Assembly (NCBI RefSeq): GCF_013377535.1
Contig: NZ_JABCJE010000003.1
Location: 1-64,000, forward strand
DNA length: 64,000 nt
Reading direction: 5' to 3'
Source: Donghicola mangrovi
GTDB lineage: Bacteria; Pseudomonadota; Alphaproteobacteria; Rhodobacterales; Rhodobacteraceae
The position numbers and the translations under genes are program-made. Below, piece after piece: positions 33,162-41,957 of this stretch; the stretch's first letter is position 1; each line of letters opens with the position of its first letter. Under the pieces are notes generated by a model that did no database searches, was not told where the DNA came from, and saw only the letters and a list, made by a program, of their open reading frames with translations.

Positions 33162-35518
33162 GCGTTCTCGAGAAAATTCATTTCCCGAATGGAACTCTGC
33201 TTGAGTTCGATGGTCATGCTGTCGTCGTGACTGGGTTCTGCCATGACGGGATCGTCGTCAGGAATGAGATTCAGGACGGCCCCACGCAGAATTTTGTGAT
33301 TGAGCATGCGGAGCTCCAGAAAATCCTGGCCCGCGTGGATTTCACTGCTGACTACAACTATGCCCGCGACACGGCCGAGGAAGCGAAGCTTGCCGCCGCG
33401 GCGAAGCTTGCGGTCAAGGCCTGGGCTGATGCATCGCAAAAGGAGCGCGAGGAGGCCTTGATGAAAGAGGCCTGGGCGCTGGCTTGCCAGAAGATCATTC
33501 CCGGCGGACGATACACTTGGTCAGCCGTCGAACGGCATTATGACAAGATTGAGAAGGAAGCCACCAAGCGGCAGAGGTGCTTGCACTTCGGTTGGGATAA
33601 GAAGGGAGCATTCAAGGCCAAGACCTGGAGCCCCAAGAGGATCAGCCAGTTCTGCCAGAAATATTTCCGCCAACTACGACCAACGGCCGAGGTTCTTCTG
33701 AACCAGAAGAACTCTGGCAACACGAAACCCGGGCACATGACGTCCCAAGCATGCGAATTGCTCACGGCAGTTTGCAAGAAGTACCGATCGACCTCGCAGC
33801 CGTCGAAGGCTTCCATCGTCACGGAGGTGAAAAAGGCCTTCGACGCAGCGTCGGCTGCACTAGTTGCGAAGGGGATGGAGCCGCTTAGGCTGCCGCACAG
33901 GAATACCGTTTATCGTCGGCTGGAGCGCATTCCGCTGTACGAGAAGATCCTCGGACGTGAAGGCCTGCAGGAAGCGCAGAAGCTCCTGTCGCCGACTGAG
34001 CATGGAATGCGCGTTCTCAAACCGGGCGAGCTGATCGAACTGGATTTCCAGCACGTCGATGTGTTCACCCTGCGTGAGAAGAGCGAGTTCTGGGGGCTGC
34101 TGGCGCCGGACCTTCAGGAAAAGCTGGAGGATCAAGAGCGCACGAAGCCCAAGAAGAAACAAGTGCAGCGCCTTTGGGTCTGCGCAGCCATCGATGTTGC
34201 TACACGCATGATCCTCGGTGTCGGTGTGGCCGAGACAGCGAATGTCCGCACGGTGATTGAAGTGTTGGACATGGTTACGCGCAGCAAGGCGGAGCTCAGC
34301 CGCTTGGCGGGATGTGTCGCCACCTGGTTCCATGCGACGGGCCTCGGCACGATCGTGGTCGATACCGGCAACGAGTTTTTCAACGAGGAGATCCAGGCGG
34401 TGATCCTTTCGATGGGTGGGGCGTACATCTACGGCCGGACCGGTGTGCCTATGGACAAGCCGTACATCGAGAGATTTTTCGGGACCTTGCGAACCATGTT
34501 CTCGGACAAATTGCCCGGCAAGACTGGGTACTCGCCCGAATGCTTGGTTGCCTACGACAGGGAAGGCTGGGCGTGCTTTGATGCGAACGTGTTTCGCCAG
34601 CTTCTGTACCAGTTCATCGTCGACTACTATCCACTTCAGGAGCACGCTGGCCTGCATCGGAAGCGGCCCATCGACCAATGGAAGGAGGCTCAGAAGTACG
34701 GCGCCATTGCGCCGCCTTCTGTGCGTGTCAGGCGGGCCGCGACTGGCCTAAAGCTGAAGCGGAAGCTGACGAAGGAAGGCATTCATATCCTCGGCGTTCC
34801 TTTTGGTGACATGACGCAGTTCCCGAAGGAAATCTGGGGGGAGAACGTGGCTCTCGAGATCCGTCTCGATCCGACGGACTTCCGGGAGGTCACCGCTTTC
34901 TACAAAGGCAAGCACTACTACCTGGAGAACAAGCGCCCTGATCTGGCGCATCACTCGGTGCGGACTTTGATGGCCGCCCTTCACGAAATGCGGGCCACGC
35001 GCCCAAGCGATCTGGAATTCTATGAATACGCTTTGGCGAAATATTCCAAGGCGATTGACGATAAGATCGAGCACGCTCTTTCCGTCAAGTTCGCAAATGT
35101 GTTGGCCAGCCATGGCATGCCGTCCACTGAGCTGAATGAAAAGATCTTAGAGTGGTTCGAGAACAGCTTCGTCATGAACCTCCAGATCAAGGAAAACCCC
35201 AAGGAGACGCATTCGGCAGACATGGAAACGCTGCTGTCTGGCGGCACAGGGCGGGGAATTTCAACGCCAGAAATGATCGAGGAAGAAAAGTTGAAATGGG
35301 CCGCTGAACAAGAAGGGGAAGGCGGCGACGAGGCGCAGACAGACGCCGATCCTGATATCTCCAACGGCCGCAGCGATACGGAACCGGGAGACGGACAGGA
35401 GAGCACATCTGACCGGCCCTCGGGTGGAAAGAAGCCACGAAAACAGAAGGCGCCCCCCGGCAAGAAATCGGGGAGGAAGTTCTCGGGCGCACCAAAAGGA
35501 AGAGGCAGTTTCAAATGA
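33158..35518 (+). CDS. tnsB: TnsB/TniA-type DDE transposase
   Basis: A 786-residue Mu-superfamily integrase. The RNase H-fold triad is clear: Asp296 (LIELDFQHVD), Asp402 (TIVVDTGNEFF) and Glu438 (DKPYIERFFGTLR). N-terminal helix-turn-helix regions (about 60-260) should bind the transposon ends, and the mu-C type beta-barrel follows the core. The last roughly 90 residues are a low-complexity acidic then Lys/Arg/Gly-rich tail, probably the contact with the AAA partner. Overlaps both tnsA and tnsC by 4 bp. Confidence 0.92.
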   Translation: MSVLEKIHFPNGTLLEFDGHAVVVTGFCHDGIVVRNEIQDGPTQNFVIEHAELQKILARVDFTADYNYARDTAEEAKLAAAAKLAVKAWADASQKEREEALMKEAWALACQKIIPGGRYTWSAVERHYDKIEKEATKRQRCLHFGWDKKGAFKAKTWSPKRISQFCQKYFRQLRPTAEVLLNQKNSGNTKPGHMTSQACELLTAVCKKYRSTSQPSKASIVTEVKKAFDAASAALVAKGMEPLRLPHRNTVYRRLERIPLYEKILGREGLQEAQKLLSPTEHGMRVLKPGELIELDFQHVDVFTLREKSEFWGLLAPDLQEKLEDQERTKPKKKQVQRLWVCAAIDVATRMILGVGVAETANVRTVIEVLDMVTRSKAELSRLAGCVATWFHATGLGTIVVDTGNEFFNEEIQAVILSMGGAYIYGRTGVPMDKPYIERFFGTLRTMFSDKLPGKTGYSPECLVAYDREGWACFDANVFRQLLYQFIVDYYPLQEHAGLHRKRPIDQWKEAQKYGAIAPPSVRVRRAATGLKLKRKLTKEGIHILGVPFGDMTQFPKEIWGENVALEIRLDPTDFREVTAFYKGKHYYLENKRPDLAHHSVRTLMAALHEMRATRPSDLEFYEYALAKYSKAIDDKIEHALSVKFANVLASHGMPSTELNEKILEWFENSFVMNLQIKENPKETHSADMETLLSGGTGRGISTPEMIEEEKLKWAAEQEGEGGDEAQTDADPDISNGRSDTEPGDGQESTSDRPSGGKKPRKQKAPPGKKSGRKFSGAPKGRGSFK

Positions 35519-36477
35519 AAGATCTGAGCACTATGGACGGCATGTCTCTCGCGATGCGCAAGGCGCGCCTTCGCAACATGTACTTCCACATGTCGAGGGC
35601 GGAAGACCTTGATCGCCTCTTCAAGGCTGCGGCGGACGACTACGATTCGGGCGTGCTTACCGGCCAGCTGTTCGAGGCCAGCTGTCTGACGATCGTGGGC
35701 GAAAGCAATTCGGGGAAAACCGAGGAGATCCGACATGCGATGTCGCGTCTTCAGGAAAGCTGCCCTACGTTGGAATGCGGCCGGGGCGTTCAAAGCGTGT
35801 CGATCTTTCTCGATGGCGAAACGACCTGGAAGTCGTTGGGCATCAAGATTCTGGAGCAGGTTGGCTACCACATGTCGCCCCGCAAGACCGAGCATGAGAT
35901 CTGGTCGCGCGTGCGTCTGCAGTTGAAAACGCAAGGGTATTGGATCGTTCATATCGACGAATGCCAGCACATGTTCGAAACGCTGGGCGAGAAGGACACG
36001 AAGAAGGTTGTGAACTCGATCAAGACCCTGATCAAAAACCCCGACTGGCCCGTTGTTGTTGTCCTGAGCGGCATTCCTGAGTTGCTGCCGAAAGTGAACT
36101 TCGATCCTCAGTTGAGGAACCTGACGTCAGCATACCACATGCGGCCGTTGGACCCGCTGTCGGATCACGACCTGAATGAGATCGATACTGCATTCTACCA
36201 CTACGCCGAGGCACGAGGAGTCGATATCGATGGTATCCGCGACGAGGATACCTACCAGCGCATGTGCTACGCTCACGGCAACCATTTCGGTCTGATCTTC
36301 AAGTTCATGGTGGATGTTTTCGCGAACATTGAAGACGAGCAGGGCGCACTCGATATTTTCTGGTTGGCGGATCGGTACGCAGCCAAGACCGGATGCGTGC
36401 CAGGCCACAACCCTTTCATCCGCGAAGACTACCAGATGTGCGAAGTCAAAGAGCTTCTGGCTGGCATGATGGACTGA
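35515..36477 (+). CDS. tnsC: TnsC/TniB-type AAA+ ATPase
   Basis: A 320-residue AAA+ transposition regulator. Walker A GESNSGKT is at 62-69 and Walker B WIVHIDECQHMF at about 143-154; a sensor-like VVVLSGIPELL follows. TniB/TnsC proteins assemble on target DNA and recruit the transposase, and they normally receive the target from a TniQ/TnsD partner. No such gene lies downstream here. Confidence 0.92.
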   Translation: MKDLSTMDGMSLAMRKARLRNMYFHMSRAEDLDRLFKAAADDYDSGVLTGQLFEASCLTIVGESNSGKTEEIRHAMSRLQESCPTLECGRGVQSVSIFLDGETTWKSLGIKILEQVGYHMSPRKTEHEIWSRVRLQLKTQGYWIVHIDECQHMFETLGEKDTKKVVNSIKTLIKNPDWPVVVVLSGIPELLPKVNFDPQLRNLTSAYHMRPLDPLSDHDLNEIDTAFYHYAEARGVDIDGIRDEDTYQRMCYAHGNHFGLIFKFMVDVFANIEDEQGALDIFWLADRYAAKTGCVPGHNPFIREDYQMCEVKELLAGMMD

Positions 36478-36509
36478 CGAACGCCGCACCATATTTAATT
36501 TCCTAAGAA

Positions 36510-36546
36510 TGAAGGGCCCTGGCTTGCGAAAGCCAGGGCCCTTCAT
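36510..36546. terminator. Strong 15-bp hairpin after tnsC
   Basis: A perfect inverted repeat with arms starting GAAGGGCCCTGGCTT and a GCGA tetraloop lies 35 bp after the tnsC stop. It lacks a T-tract, so it may be an intrinsic stop of low efficiency or an RNA-stability element. Confidence 0.6.
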
Positions 36547-36735
36547 ATGTCTCAAGGTACGCGACCCAAGTAATCTACCGGCTCATGCAAAGCCTTCAGA
36601 TCCGGTAGCAGGATCATGTGACTCGGACAGCAGATGAGGTGATTGGGCTGAAAAATGTCCAATGATTTCAATGACCCAAAATCTTGGTCCGGAAGTTCGA
36701 TGGGGTTATTCACAGCTTGATTCACGGAAAGGTTA

Positions 36736-36770
36736 AAAAGGGCGGTACCAACTGGTGCCGCCCTTTTTTG
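36736..36770. terminator. Rho-independent terminator
   Basis: AAAAGGGCGGTACC pairs with GGTGCCGCCCTTTT around an AACT loop and is followed by a T-run, with A residues on the other side, so it can work in both directions. It separates the transposon module from the hemerythrin gene. Confidence 0.85.
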
Positions 36771-36950
36771 TTCGTGATCTAGTCGATTACTTGGCATGTG
36801 CCGCTTCGACTCTGGCTTCCATGTTTGCCTTTTCCCTTTGGTCAGAAGCCTCAGGGTAATGAGCCGGCCATGGAACGCCGCAGCATCCCGCGTTCCGATA
36901 AAGCGTCCCATGTTCTTGACTTATTTTGGGAAAAGGCATCCTTTCCGGAT

Positions 36951-37532
36951 ATGACTGATCTCTCCGCCCAATCTCTGGATGACCTCGATCTCGACGAAGC
37001 TTCCCGCCCCAAGGCGCCGAAGGTTCCGGCGGCAACGGATATGCACCGCCGCCAAGGACGGCAGCTTACGGCAATCCACCGTCACTATCTGATGGAAATG
37101 GCCCAGATCGGCGCAGTACTGGCGCGGATCGAAGCCGGTGACGCCCCGCCAGAGAACCTGAAGCGGATCGTGCTATCGCTCGATATGTCCGAGAATTTTC
37201 GCGCGTTCGGATCCCTTTGCGGGCGCGAGTGTCAGGTGCTCAAGTTCCACCATGACATCGAAGGCGCTGACATGTTTCCCCGCATTCAGGCCGCCGGAGG
37301 CGGCATGTTTCGCGAGGTCGTCGCCAAGCTGCTGGCCGAGCACGAGGTTGTGCACGAATTGATCATCCGGCTGGATCGTGCCGCCGATACCTTGATCGAA
37401 AATCCGAGCGAAGCGAACTTTGGTCAGGCCGCCGCCACCTATAGAAAGCTCGAGGAAGTGGTGCGCTCGCATTTCGGCTACGAAGAAACGGAATTGGTCG
37501 AGGCCATCGGATATTACCTCGGTTCAATCTGA
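36951..37532 (+). CDS. Hemerythrin HHE-domain protein
   Basis: A 193-residue protein with a hemerythrin-like four-helix bundle: ligands in HRHYLMEMA, LKFHHDIEGADMFPRI, LLAEHEVVHELI and HFGYEETEL supply the expected His/Glu set for a di-iron centre. The first 45 residues look disordered. The ATG at 36951 was chosen; two upstream in-frame starts would add low-complexity sequence. Likely a soluble oxygen, NO or iron sensor/store. It stands alone, convergent with the YihY gene. Confidence 0.8.
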   Translation: MTDLSAQSLDDLDLDEASRPKAPKVPAATDMHRRQGRQLTAIHRHYLMEMAQIGAVLARIEAGDAPPENLKRIVLSLDMSENFRAFGSLCGRECQVLKFHHDIEGADMFPRIQAAGGGMFREVVAKLLAEHEVVHELIIRLDRAADTLIENPSEANFGQAAATYRKLEEVVRSHFGYEETELVEAIGYYLGSI

Positions 37533-37676
37533 GGCGGGCCTACGAGACCTTTACCCCGTTGCTACTGATTGTGCGTGATCTTTGCGGACGCCCATGATCT
37601 CAAAAGCCAGTCGGCACTCCATATTGGTGTTGGCGAACAGTTTCTGGAACTTGGTCCACGACAAACCGCTCAGGGC

Positions 37677-38618
37677 TTAAGTACCGCCCCGCATCGCACG
37701 CGCTAAACGGCGGATGCGGATTGCGCGGTTGATCTCTCCTCCGAAGATAAGGACCAGCGCGCCTAGGTACAGGAAGTAGAGCGTCGCGATGATGCCTGCG
37801 AGGCCGCCGTAATAGCTCGAGTAGGTGGCGAAGTTTGCCAGATAGAACGAAAAGGCCGCAGTCAGCGTCAGCCATGCGCCCACCGTCACCAAAACTCCGG
37901 GATAGATCGACGAAAACCGGGTGCGCCGGGCGGGCAGGAACACATGCGCCAGAAACAGCGAAGACACTAGGATCAGCGCCGCAGCCGGATACCGGAAGAA
38001 GCCGACGGTGACAGAGGCCGGATCAAAGCCCGGAAACAGGATGTGCAGCCACGATCCGGCGCGCGGGGCCAGCACCAGTAGATATCCGACCAGCACCAGC
38101 ACCAGACTGGCGATCACCACCATCAGGGCCATCAGCGGAAACAGCACATACCACGCGCGGGTCTCGCGCACGCCGTAGGCGCGGTTCAGGCCCACGCGCA
38201 CGCCGTCGACCCCGCCTAGGGCGAACCAGATGGTCAGCAAAATACCGACAGACATGACGCCGCCGCGCTGGACGGTCATCACTTGGCGCACCTCCGACAC
38301 GATCGGCTCGATCAGGGCGGACGGCACAATGGCGATCAGGAACGAGATCAGATTGTCGGCCATGCTCTGACTGCCGACAAAGGCCGTGAGCGACGACGTA
38401 AAGATCAGAAACGGGAAAACCGCCAGCAGCACGCGAAAGGCAACGTTCCCGGCCAGACCGAAGGCATCGTCGCTCCAGAGGCGCAGGCCAGCCTCGCGCA
38501 GAATGCCCCAAACCGCACGCCAGCCGGTGCCGTGCAGCAACCCTTCGGGATTGTCGGTGACGATGCCGTGGGTGATGACGGCGTCGCGACCCGCTTCGAT
38601 CGGCGTGCGTTCAGCCAT
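37677..38618 (-). CDS. YihY/BrkB (UPF0761) family inner-membrane protein
   Basis: A 313-residue polytopic membrane protein with about six hydrophobic helices and the family segments AFGLAGNVAFRVLLAVFPFLIF and YSSYYGGLAGIIATLYFLYLGALVLIFGGEIN. The ATG at 38618 (MAERTPIEAGR) was chosen; the open frame extends 63 codons upstream without homology-like sequence. The function of the family is not settled (it was once called RNase BN). Divergent from the ABC ATPase gene. Confidence 0.85.
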   Translation of the reverse strand: MAERTPIEAGRDAVITHGIVTDNPEGLLHGTGWRAVWGILREAGLRLWSDDAFGLAGNVAFRVLLAVFPFLIFTSSLTAFVGSQSMADNLISFLIAIVPSALIEPIVSEVRQVMTVQRGGVMSVGILLTIWFALGGVDGVRVGLNRAYGVRETRAWYVLFPLMALMVVIASLVLVLVGYLLVLAPRAGSWLHILFPGFDPASVTVGFFRYPAAALILVSSLFLAHVFLPARRTRFSSIYPGVLVTVGAWLTLTAAFSFYLANFATYSSYYGGLAGIIATLYFLYLGALVLIFGGEINRAIRIRRLARAMRGGT

Positions 38619-38901
38619 TCTGCGTTCCTCGTGTTCGCGATGAAATTTAGCTTTTTGCGTTTGGTGGGCCAGACTTATTTCCGAAAAAGTCTGGCGGCTG
38701 GGGCTGGTGTGATACGGCGGCACGGGGGGCATCGCCATGCCATCACCGGAAATGCCCAAATACACAGCACATTCCTGCCATTTCATCGGCCCGTCTGAAA
38801 AATCCATCTTTGACGCAGCTTAAAGGGCCAAGCCGCTTTGTCCTGCGCTGGGTCCGTCCTCTTCTGGTCAGGCATAATAACAACAAACGAAGAGAACACT
38901 G

Positions 38902-40527
38902 ATGACCACGCTGGAAATGGGGCACACCCCCGTTCTGTCCGTGCGCGACCTGACCGTCGCTTTGCCCGGAAAACACGACCGCGCCTATGCCGTACAGGGG
39001 ATCAATTTCGATCTCATGCAGGGCGAAATCCTTTGTATAATCGGGGAGTCCGGCTCGGGCAAATCCGTGACCGCGAACACGGTGATGGGCCTTTTGCCCG
39101 ACGTGATGACCATTGAAAAAGGCTCGATTACCTTCAAGGGGCGGCCTCTTTTGGACCTGCCAGAGGCCGAGCTGCGCAAACTGCGGGGCAGGGCCGTGTC
39201 GATTATCTTTCAGGACCCGCTTTCGGCCCTGAACCCCTTGATGACGGTCGGCGACCAGATCCGCGAGGTCCTTGATGCCCACAGCATCGGCACCAAAGAG
39301 AGCCGTGCCGAAAAGGTTGTCGAGATGCTGACCGAGGTTGGTCTGCCCGATCCGGTGTTGATCCAGCATCAGTATCCCTTCCGTCTGTCCGGCGGGCAGC
39401 GGCAGCGGGTGATGATCGCGATGGCTTTGGCGCTGGACCCCGATATCCTGATCGCGGACGAACCCACCACCGCCCTAGACGTGACCACTCAGGCGCAAAT
39501 CCTTGACCTGATCTCCCGCATCCAGAAGCGCAAAGGCATGAGCGTCATGTTCATCACCCACGATTTCGGTGTCGTGGCCGAGATCGCGGATCGGGTTCTG
39601 GTGATGGAAAAGGGGCATCTGGTCGAACAAGGCCTCGCCGCCGAGGTGCTGACCAATCCGCAGCATCCCTACACCCAGAAGCTCATCGCCGCCGTCCCGA
39701 AAATGCGCGAAGAGGACCGCACCCGTGACAAGGTCCGCCCCGTCGCGCTCGAGGTGCGGAACCTGCACAAAACCTACCGCACGCGCAGCGGCTTTCTGGG
39801 CCGGATGCGAGAGGTCAAGGCCGTCGATGACATCAGCTTTACCCTGCATCGCGGCGAAACCATCGGGATTGTGGGGGAATCCGGTTCGGGGAAATCCTCG
39901 ATGGGGAAGGTCTTGATGAAACTGATCGCGGCGGACAGCGGTGAAATCCGGTTTCAGGGCAAGAACACCCTCGACATGGACGAAGAGAATTTCCGCCATT
40001 TGCGCCCGCGCATCCAGATGATCTTTCAGGATCCCTATGCCTCGTTGAACCCGCGGTTCACGATTGGCCAAGCTCTGACCGTGGGGCCGATCGCCCACAA
40101 CCTGCTGACCAAACGCGACGCCCGCAAAAAGGCCGAGGACCTGTTGCATCTGGTTGGGCTGGATGCGTCGGCCTTTGACCGCTATCCCCACGAATTCTCG
40201 GGCGGGCAGCGCCAGCGTGTCGGCATCGCCCGTGCGCTGATGTTCGACCCTGAAGTGATCGTCGCGGACGAGGCGGTCTCTGCGTTGGACGTGTCCATTC
40301 AGGCGCAGGTTCTGGAACTGCTGGATCACATCCGCCGCGAGCGAAAGCTGGCGATGGTCTTTATCACCCACGATCTGCGGGTCGCCAGCCAGATCAGCGA
40401 CGAAATCATCGTGATGCATCGCGGCAAGATGGTCGAGTATGGCCCACCGAGCCAGATATTCCAGCACCCCGAGCACGAATACACCCGGTCCTTGGTTGCG
40501 GCGATTCCGGGGGCGGCTGCGGCCTGA
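38902..40527 (+). CDS. Fused dipeptide/oligopeptide-type ABC transporter ATPase (DppD-DppF-like)
   Basis: A 541-residue protein with two complete ABC ATPase domains. Domain 1 has GESGSGKS near 49-56, LSGGQRQR and ADEPTTALD. Domain 2 has GESGSGKSS near 330, FSGGQRQR and ADEAVSALD; its Walker B Glu is present. Fused ATPases of this kind power peptide or opine uptake. The partner permeases and binding protein lie at 43.4-47 kb, separated by the MarR-SDR-oxidase genes, and very probably form one transporter. Confidence 0.92.
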   Translation: MTTLEMGHTPVLSVRDLTVALPGKHDRAYAVQGINFDLMQGEILCIIGESGSGKSVTANTVMGLLPDVMTIEKGSITFKGRPLLDLPEAELRKLRGRAVSIIFQDPLSALNPLMTVGDQIREVLDAHSIGTKESRAEKVVEMLTEVGLPDPVLIQHQYPFRLSGGQRQRVMIAMALALDPDILIADEPTTALDVTTQAQILDLISRIQKRKGMSVMFITHDFGVVAEIADRVLVMEKGHLVEQGLAAEVLTNPQHPYTQKLIAAVPKMREEDRTRDKVRPVALEVRNLHKTYRTRSGFLGRMREVKAVDDISFTLHRGETIGIVGESGSGKSSMGKVLMKLIAADSGEIRFQGKNTLDMDEENFRHLRPRIQMIFQDPYASLNPRFTIGQALTVGPIAHNLLTKRDARKKAEDLLHLVGLDASAFDRYPHEFSGGQRQRVGIARALMFDPEVIVADEAVSALDVSIQAQVLELLDHIRRERKLAMVFITHDLRVASQISDEIIVMHRGKMVEYGPPSQIFQHPEHEYTRSLVAAIPGAAAA

Positions 40528-40555
40528 CTCGAAACTTTCACCATTCGAACCCCAT

Positions 40556-40583
40556 AGGGGTCGGCCAGTGCCGGCCCCTTTTT
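40556..40583 (+). terminator. Rho-independent terminator after the ABC ATPase gene
   Basis: AGGGGTCGGC and GCCGGCCCCT pair around a CAGT loop and are followed by five T residues, 29 bp after the stop codon. Confidence 0.85.
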
Positions 40584-40657
40584 CGATCCTGAACCCGGCC
40601 TCGGACCCCTAAATCCCACCGTCCACACCACCTTGATGCTTCAAAATCCGGCAGTAG

Positions 40658-40691
40658 TTGTTTTTCACAATTAAAAAGTTGTGTTTTACAA
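40658..40691. promoter_or_regulatory. Tandem MarR operator pair
   Basis: Two copies of the dyad TTGT-N5-ACAA lie at 40658-40670 and 40679-40691, 21 bp from centre to centre (two helical turns). They sit 65 bp before the marR start in an AT-rich promoter stretch. Spacing and symmetry suit two dimers of the adjacent MarR protein bound on one DNA face. Confidence 0.6.
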
Positions 40692-40755
40692 TCTTCTTTG
40701 TTGAGCGACGCGCGTTCCCGTCAAATCATGAACTTAAGATGACAGTGAGTTCGAC

Positions 40756-41259
40756 ATGAGTGACACGCCTGACAAACCCGATCATGTGACAGAGCCCTTT
40801 ACCGTGGCGGGCCTGCGGATCGACGTTCTGGACGAGGCTTTCAGCTGGTACATCCGCTCGATCGACACGGTGGTGTCGCGTGATCTGGACCAACGCACCG
40901 CCCATCTGGATGTGGCCAAGGGCAAGGGCAAAATCACCACGCTTCTGCTGGTCGATGGCTATCCCGGTATCCGCCCCTCGCAGATCGCCGAGGTGCTGAT
41001 GCGCGATAGGCCCGCCACCGGTCGCATCATCGATCACCTTGTCAAAGCAGGCGATATCCGCCGCGAGTCAGACGAGGACGACCAGCGCGCCCAATCGCTG
41101 TTCATCACCGAAAAGGGCAGCGCGTTGGCCCAAGAGGTGCGCGACATCATCCGCACCCAAGAGAACGATTTCTTTGACTTTATCCCCCCCGAAGACCGTC
41201 AGGAATTCATGCGGGTGCTCAAGCGGGCCTACATCAACATGAGGAACAAGCTGAAATGA
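40756..41259 (+). CDS. MarR-family transcriptional regulator
   Basis: A 167-residue MarR protein with the winged helix at about 60-130: YPGIRPSQIAEVLMRDRPATGRIIDHLVKAGDIRRESDEDDQRAQSLFITEKG, where DEDDQR is the wing. It overlaps the SDR gene by 4 bp and so is the first gene of a catabolic operon it probably represses through the tandem dyads upstream. Confidence 0.9.
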   Translation: MSDTPDKPDHVTEPFTVAGLRIDVLDEAFSWYIRSIDTVVSRDLDQRTAHLDVAKGKGKITTLLLVDGYPGIRPSQIAEVLMRDRPATGRIIDHLVKAGDIRRESDEDDQRAQSLFITEKGSALAQEVRDIIRTQENDFFDFIPPEDRQEFMRVLKRAYINMRNKLK

Positions 41260-41957
41260 TCTGCAAGGTTGCTCTGATATCAGGGGCCAGCCGGGGCATC
41301 GGTGCGGCGACGGCCAAAACCCTGTTCGACGCGGGGTGGGCGGTGTCCTTGGGGATGCGTCATCCGGTGATGCCTGCGTGGGCGCAGGCCGACCCTGACC
41401 GGGTGCATCTGTTTGCCTATGACGCGATGGATGCGGGCGCTGCTCAGGACTGGTCGCAGGCCGCGATGGCGCGGTTCGGGCGGATTGACGCGCTGGTTGC
41501 AAGCGCCGGGATCATGATCCCCAAAACGCCGATCGAGATTTCCGATGCCGAGATGGCAGAGATGCTGGAGATCAACGTTCAGGCGCCGCGCCGTCTGGCT
41601 GCGGCCTGTTGGGACGCGCTCGGGGTGTCGGGGCAGGGACGGATTATCATGCTGGCCTCGCTGTCCGGCAAACGGGTGAAATCGGCGCAGGCGGGATCGT
41701 ACTCGGTGTCCAAATTCGCGGTCGTCGGGCTGGCCCACGCGCTGCGGCAGGCGGGCTTTGATCAGGGTATCCGCTGCACCGCCGTCTGCCCCGGTTTCGT
41801 GGCCACGGACATGGCGATGTCCATCACCGACCGCGCCCCTGCGGCGATGACCCAGCCAGAGGATCTGGCCCGCGTGATCCAGATGCTGATCGACCTGCCG
41901 AACGAGGCAAGCGTCGCGGAATTTGCAGTGAATTGCCAACTCGAGGAGCGTTTCTGA
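41256..41957 (+). CDS. Short-chain dehydrogenase/reductase
   Basis: A 233-residue classical SDR. The cofactor loop is SGASRGIG at about 7-14, the NAG-equivalent is VASAGI, and the catalytic pair is Tyr-x3-Lys in SYSVSKFAV with LASLSGK supplying the Ser. Translationally coupled to marR upstream and to the FAD oxidase downstream (TGATG). The substrate is unknown; oxidation or reduction of the keto/hydroxy product of the neighbouring oxidases is likely. Confidence 0.9.
   Translation: MICKVALISGASRGIGAATAKTLFDAGWAVSLGMRHPVMPAWAQADPDRVHLFAYDAMDAGAAQDWSQAAMARFGRIDALVASAGIMIPKTPIEISDAEMAEMLEINVQAPRRLAAACWDALGVSGQGRIIMLASLSGKRVKSAQAGSYSVSKFAVVGLAHALRQAGFDQGIRCTAVCPGFVATDMAMSITDRAPAAMTQPEDLARVIQMLIDLPNEASVAEFAVNCQLEERF

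Larger units (their letters stand above)
32349..36477 (+). mobile_element. Tn7-like TnsA-TnsB-TnsC core module, ends not located
   Basis: Three overlapping genes encode a TnsA-type nuclease, a Mu/TniA-type DDE transposase and a TniB/TnsC-type AAA ATPase, the cut-and-paste core of a Tn7-like element. No TniQ/TnsD gene follows within the window. Terminal inverted repeats and target duplications could not be identified, so the true borders, probably somewhere within 29.7-36.95 kb, stay open. The module is bounded on the right by two strong hairpins. Confidence 0.75.
36478..36950. other. Gap between tnsC and the hemerythrin gene
   Basis: 473 bp that hold the two hairpins listed separately and no supportable gene. 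A minus-strand frame of 119 codons (36552-36911) runs straight through the terminator and has no motif. The right transposon end is probably here, but I found no matching terminal repeat. Confidence 0.4.

Noticed and set aside
16412-36477. A type III CRISPR-associated transposon
   Set aside because: The Cmr complex looks catalytically intact (Cmr4 Asp25, GGDD), no TniQ is present and no cas gene lies within the tns operon; adjacency alone is not evidence.
32151-36488. GACGAACGCCG occurring before tnsA and at the tnsC stop, considered as a target duplication or direct repeat
   Set aside because: One copy overlaps the tnsC stop codon and the length is explainable by chance in GC-rich DNA; real transposon ends should lie outside the genes.
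36552-36911. 119-codon minus-strand frame
   Set aside because: Runs through a rho-independent terminator and shows no recognisable domain.
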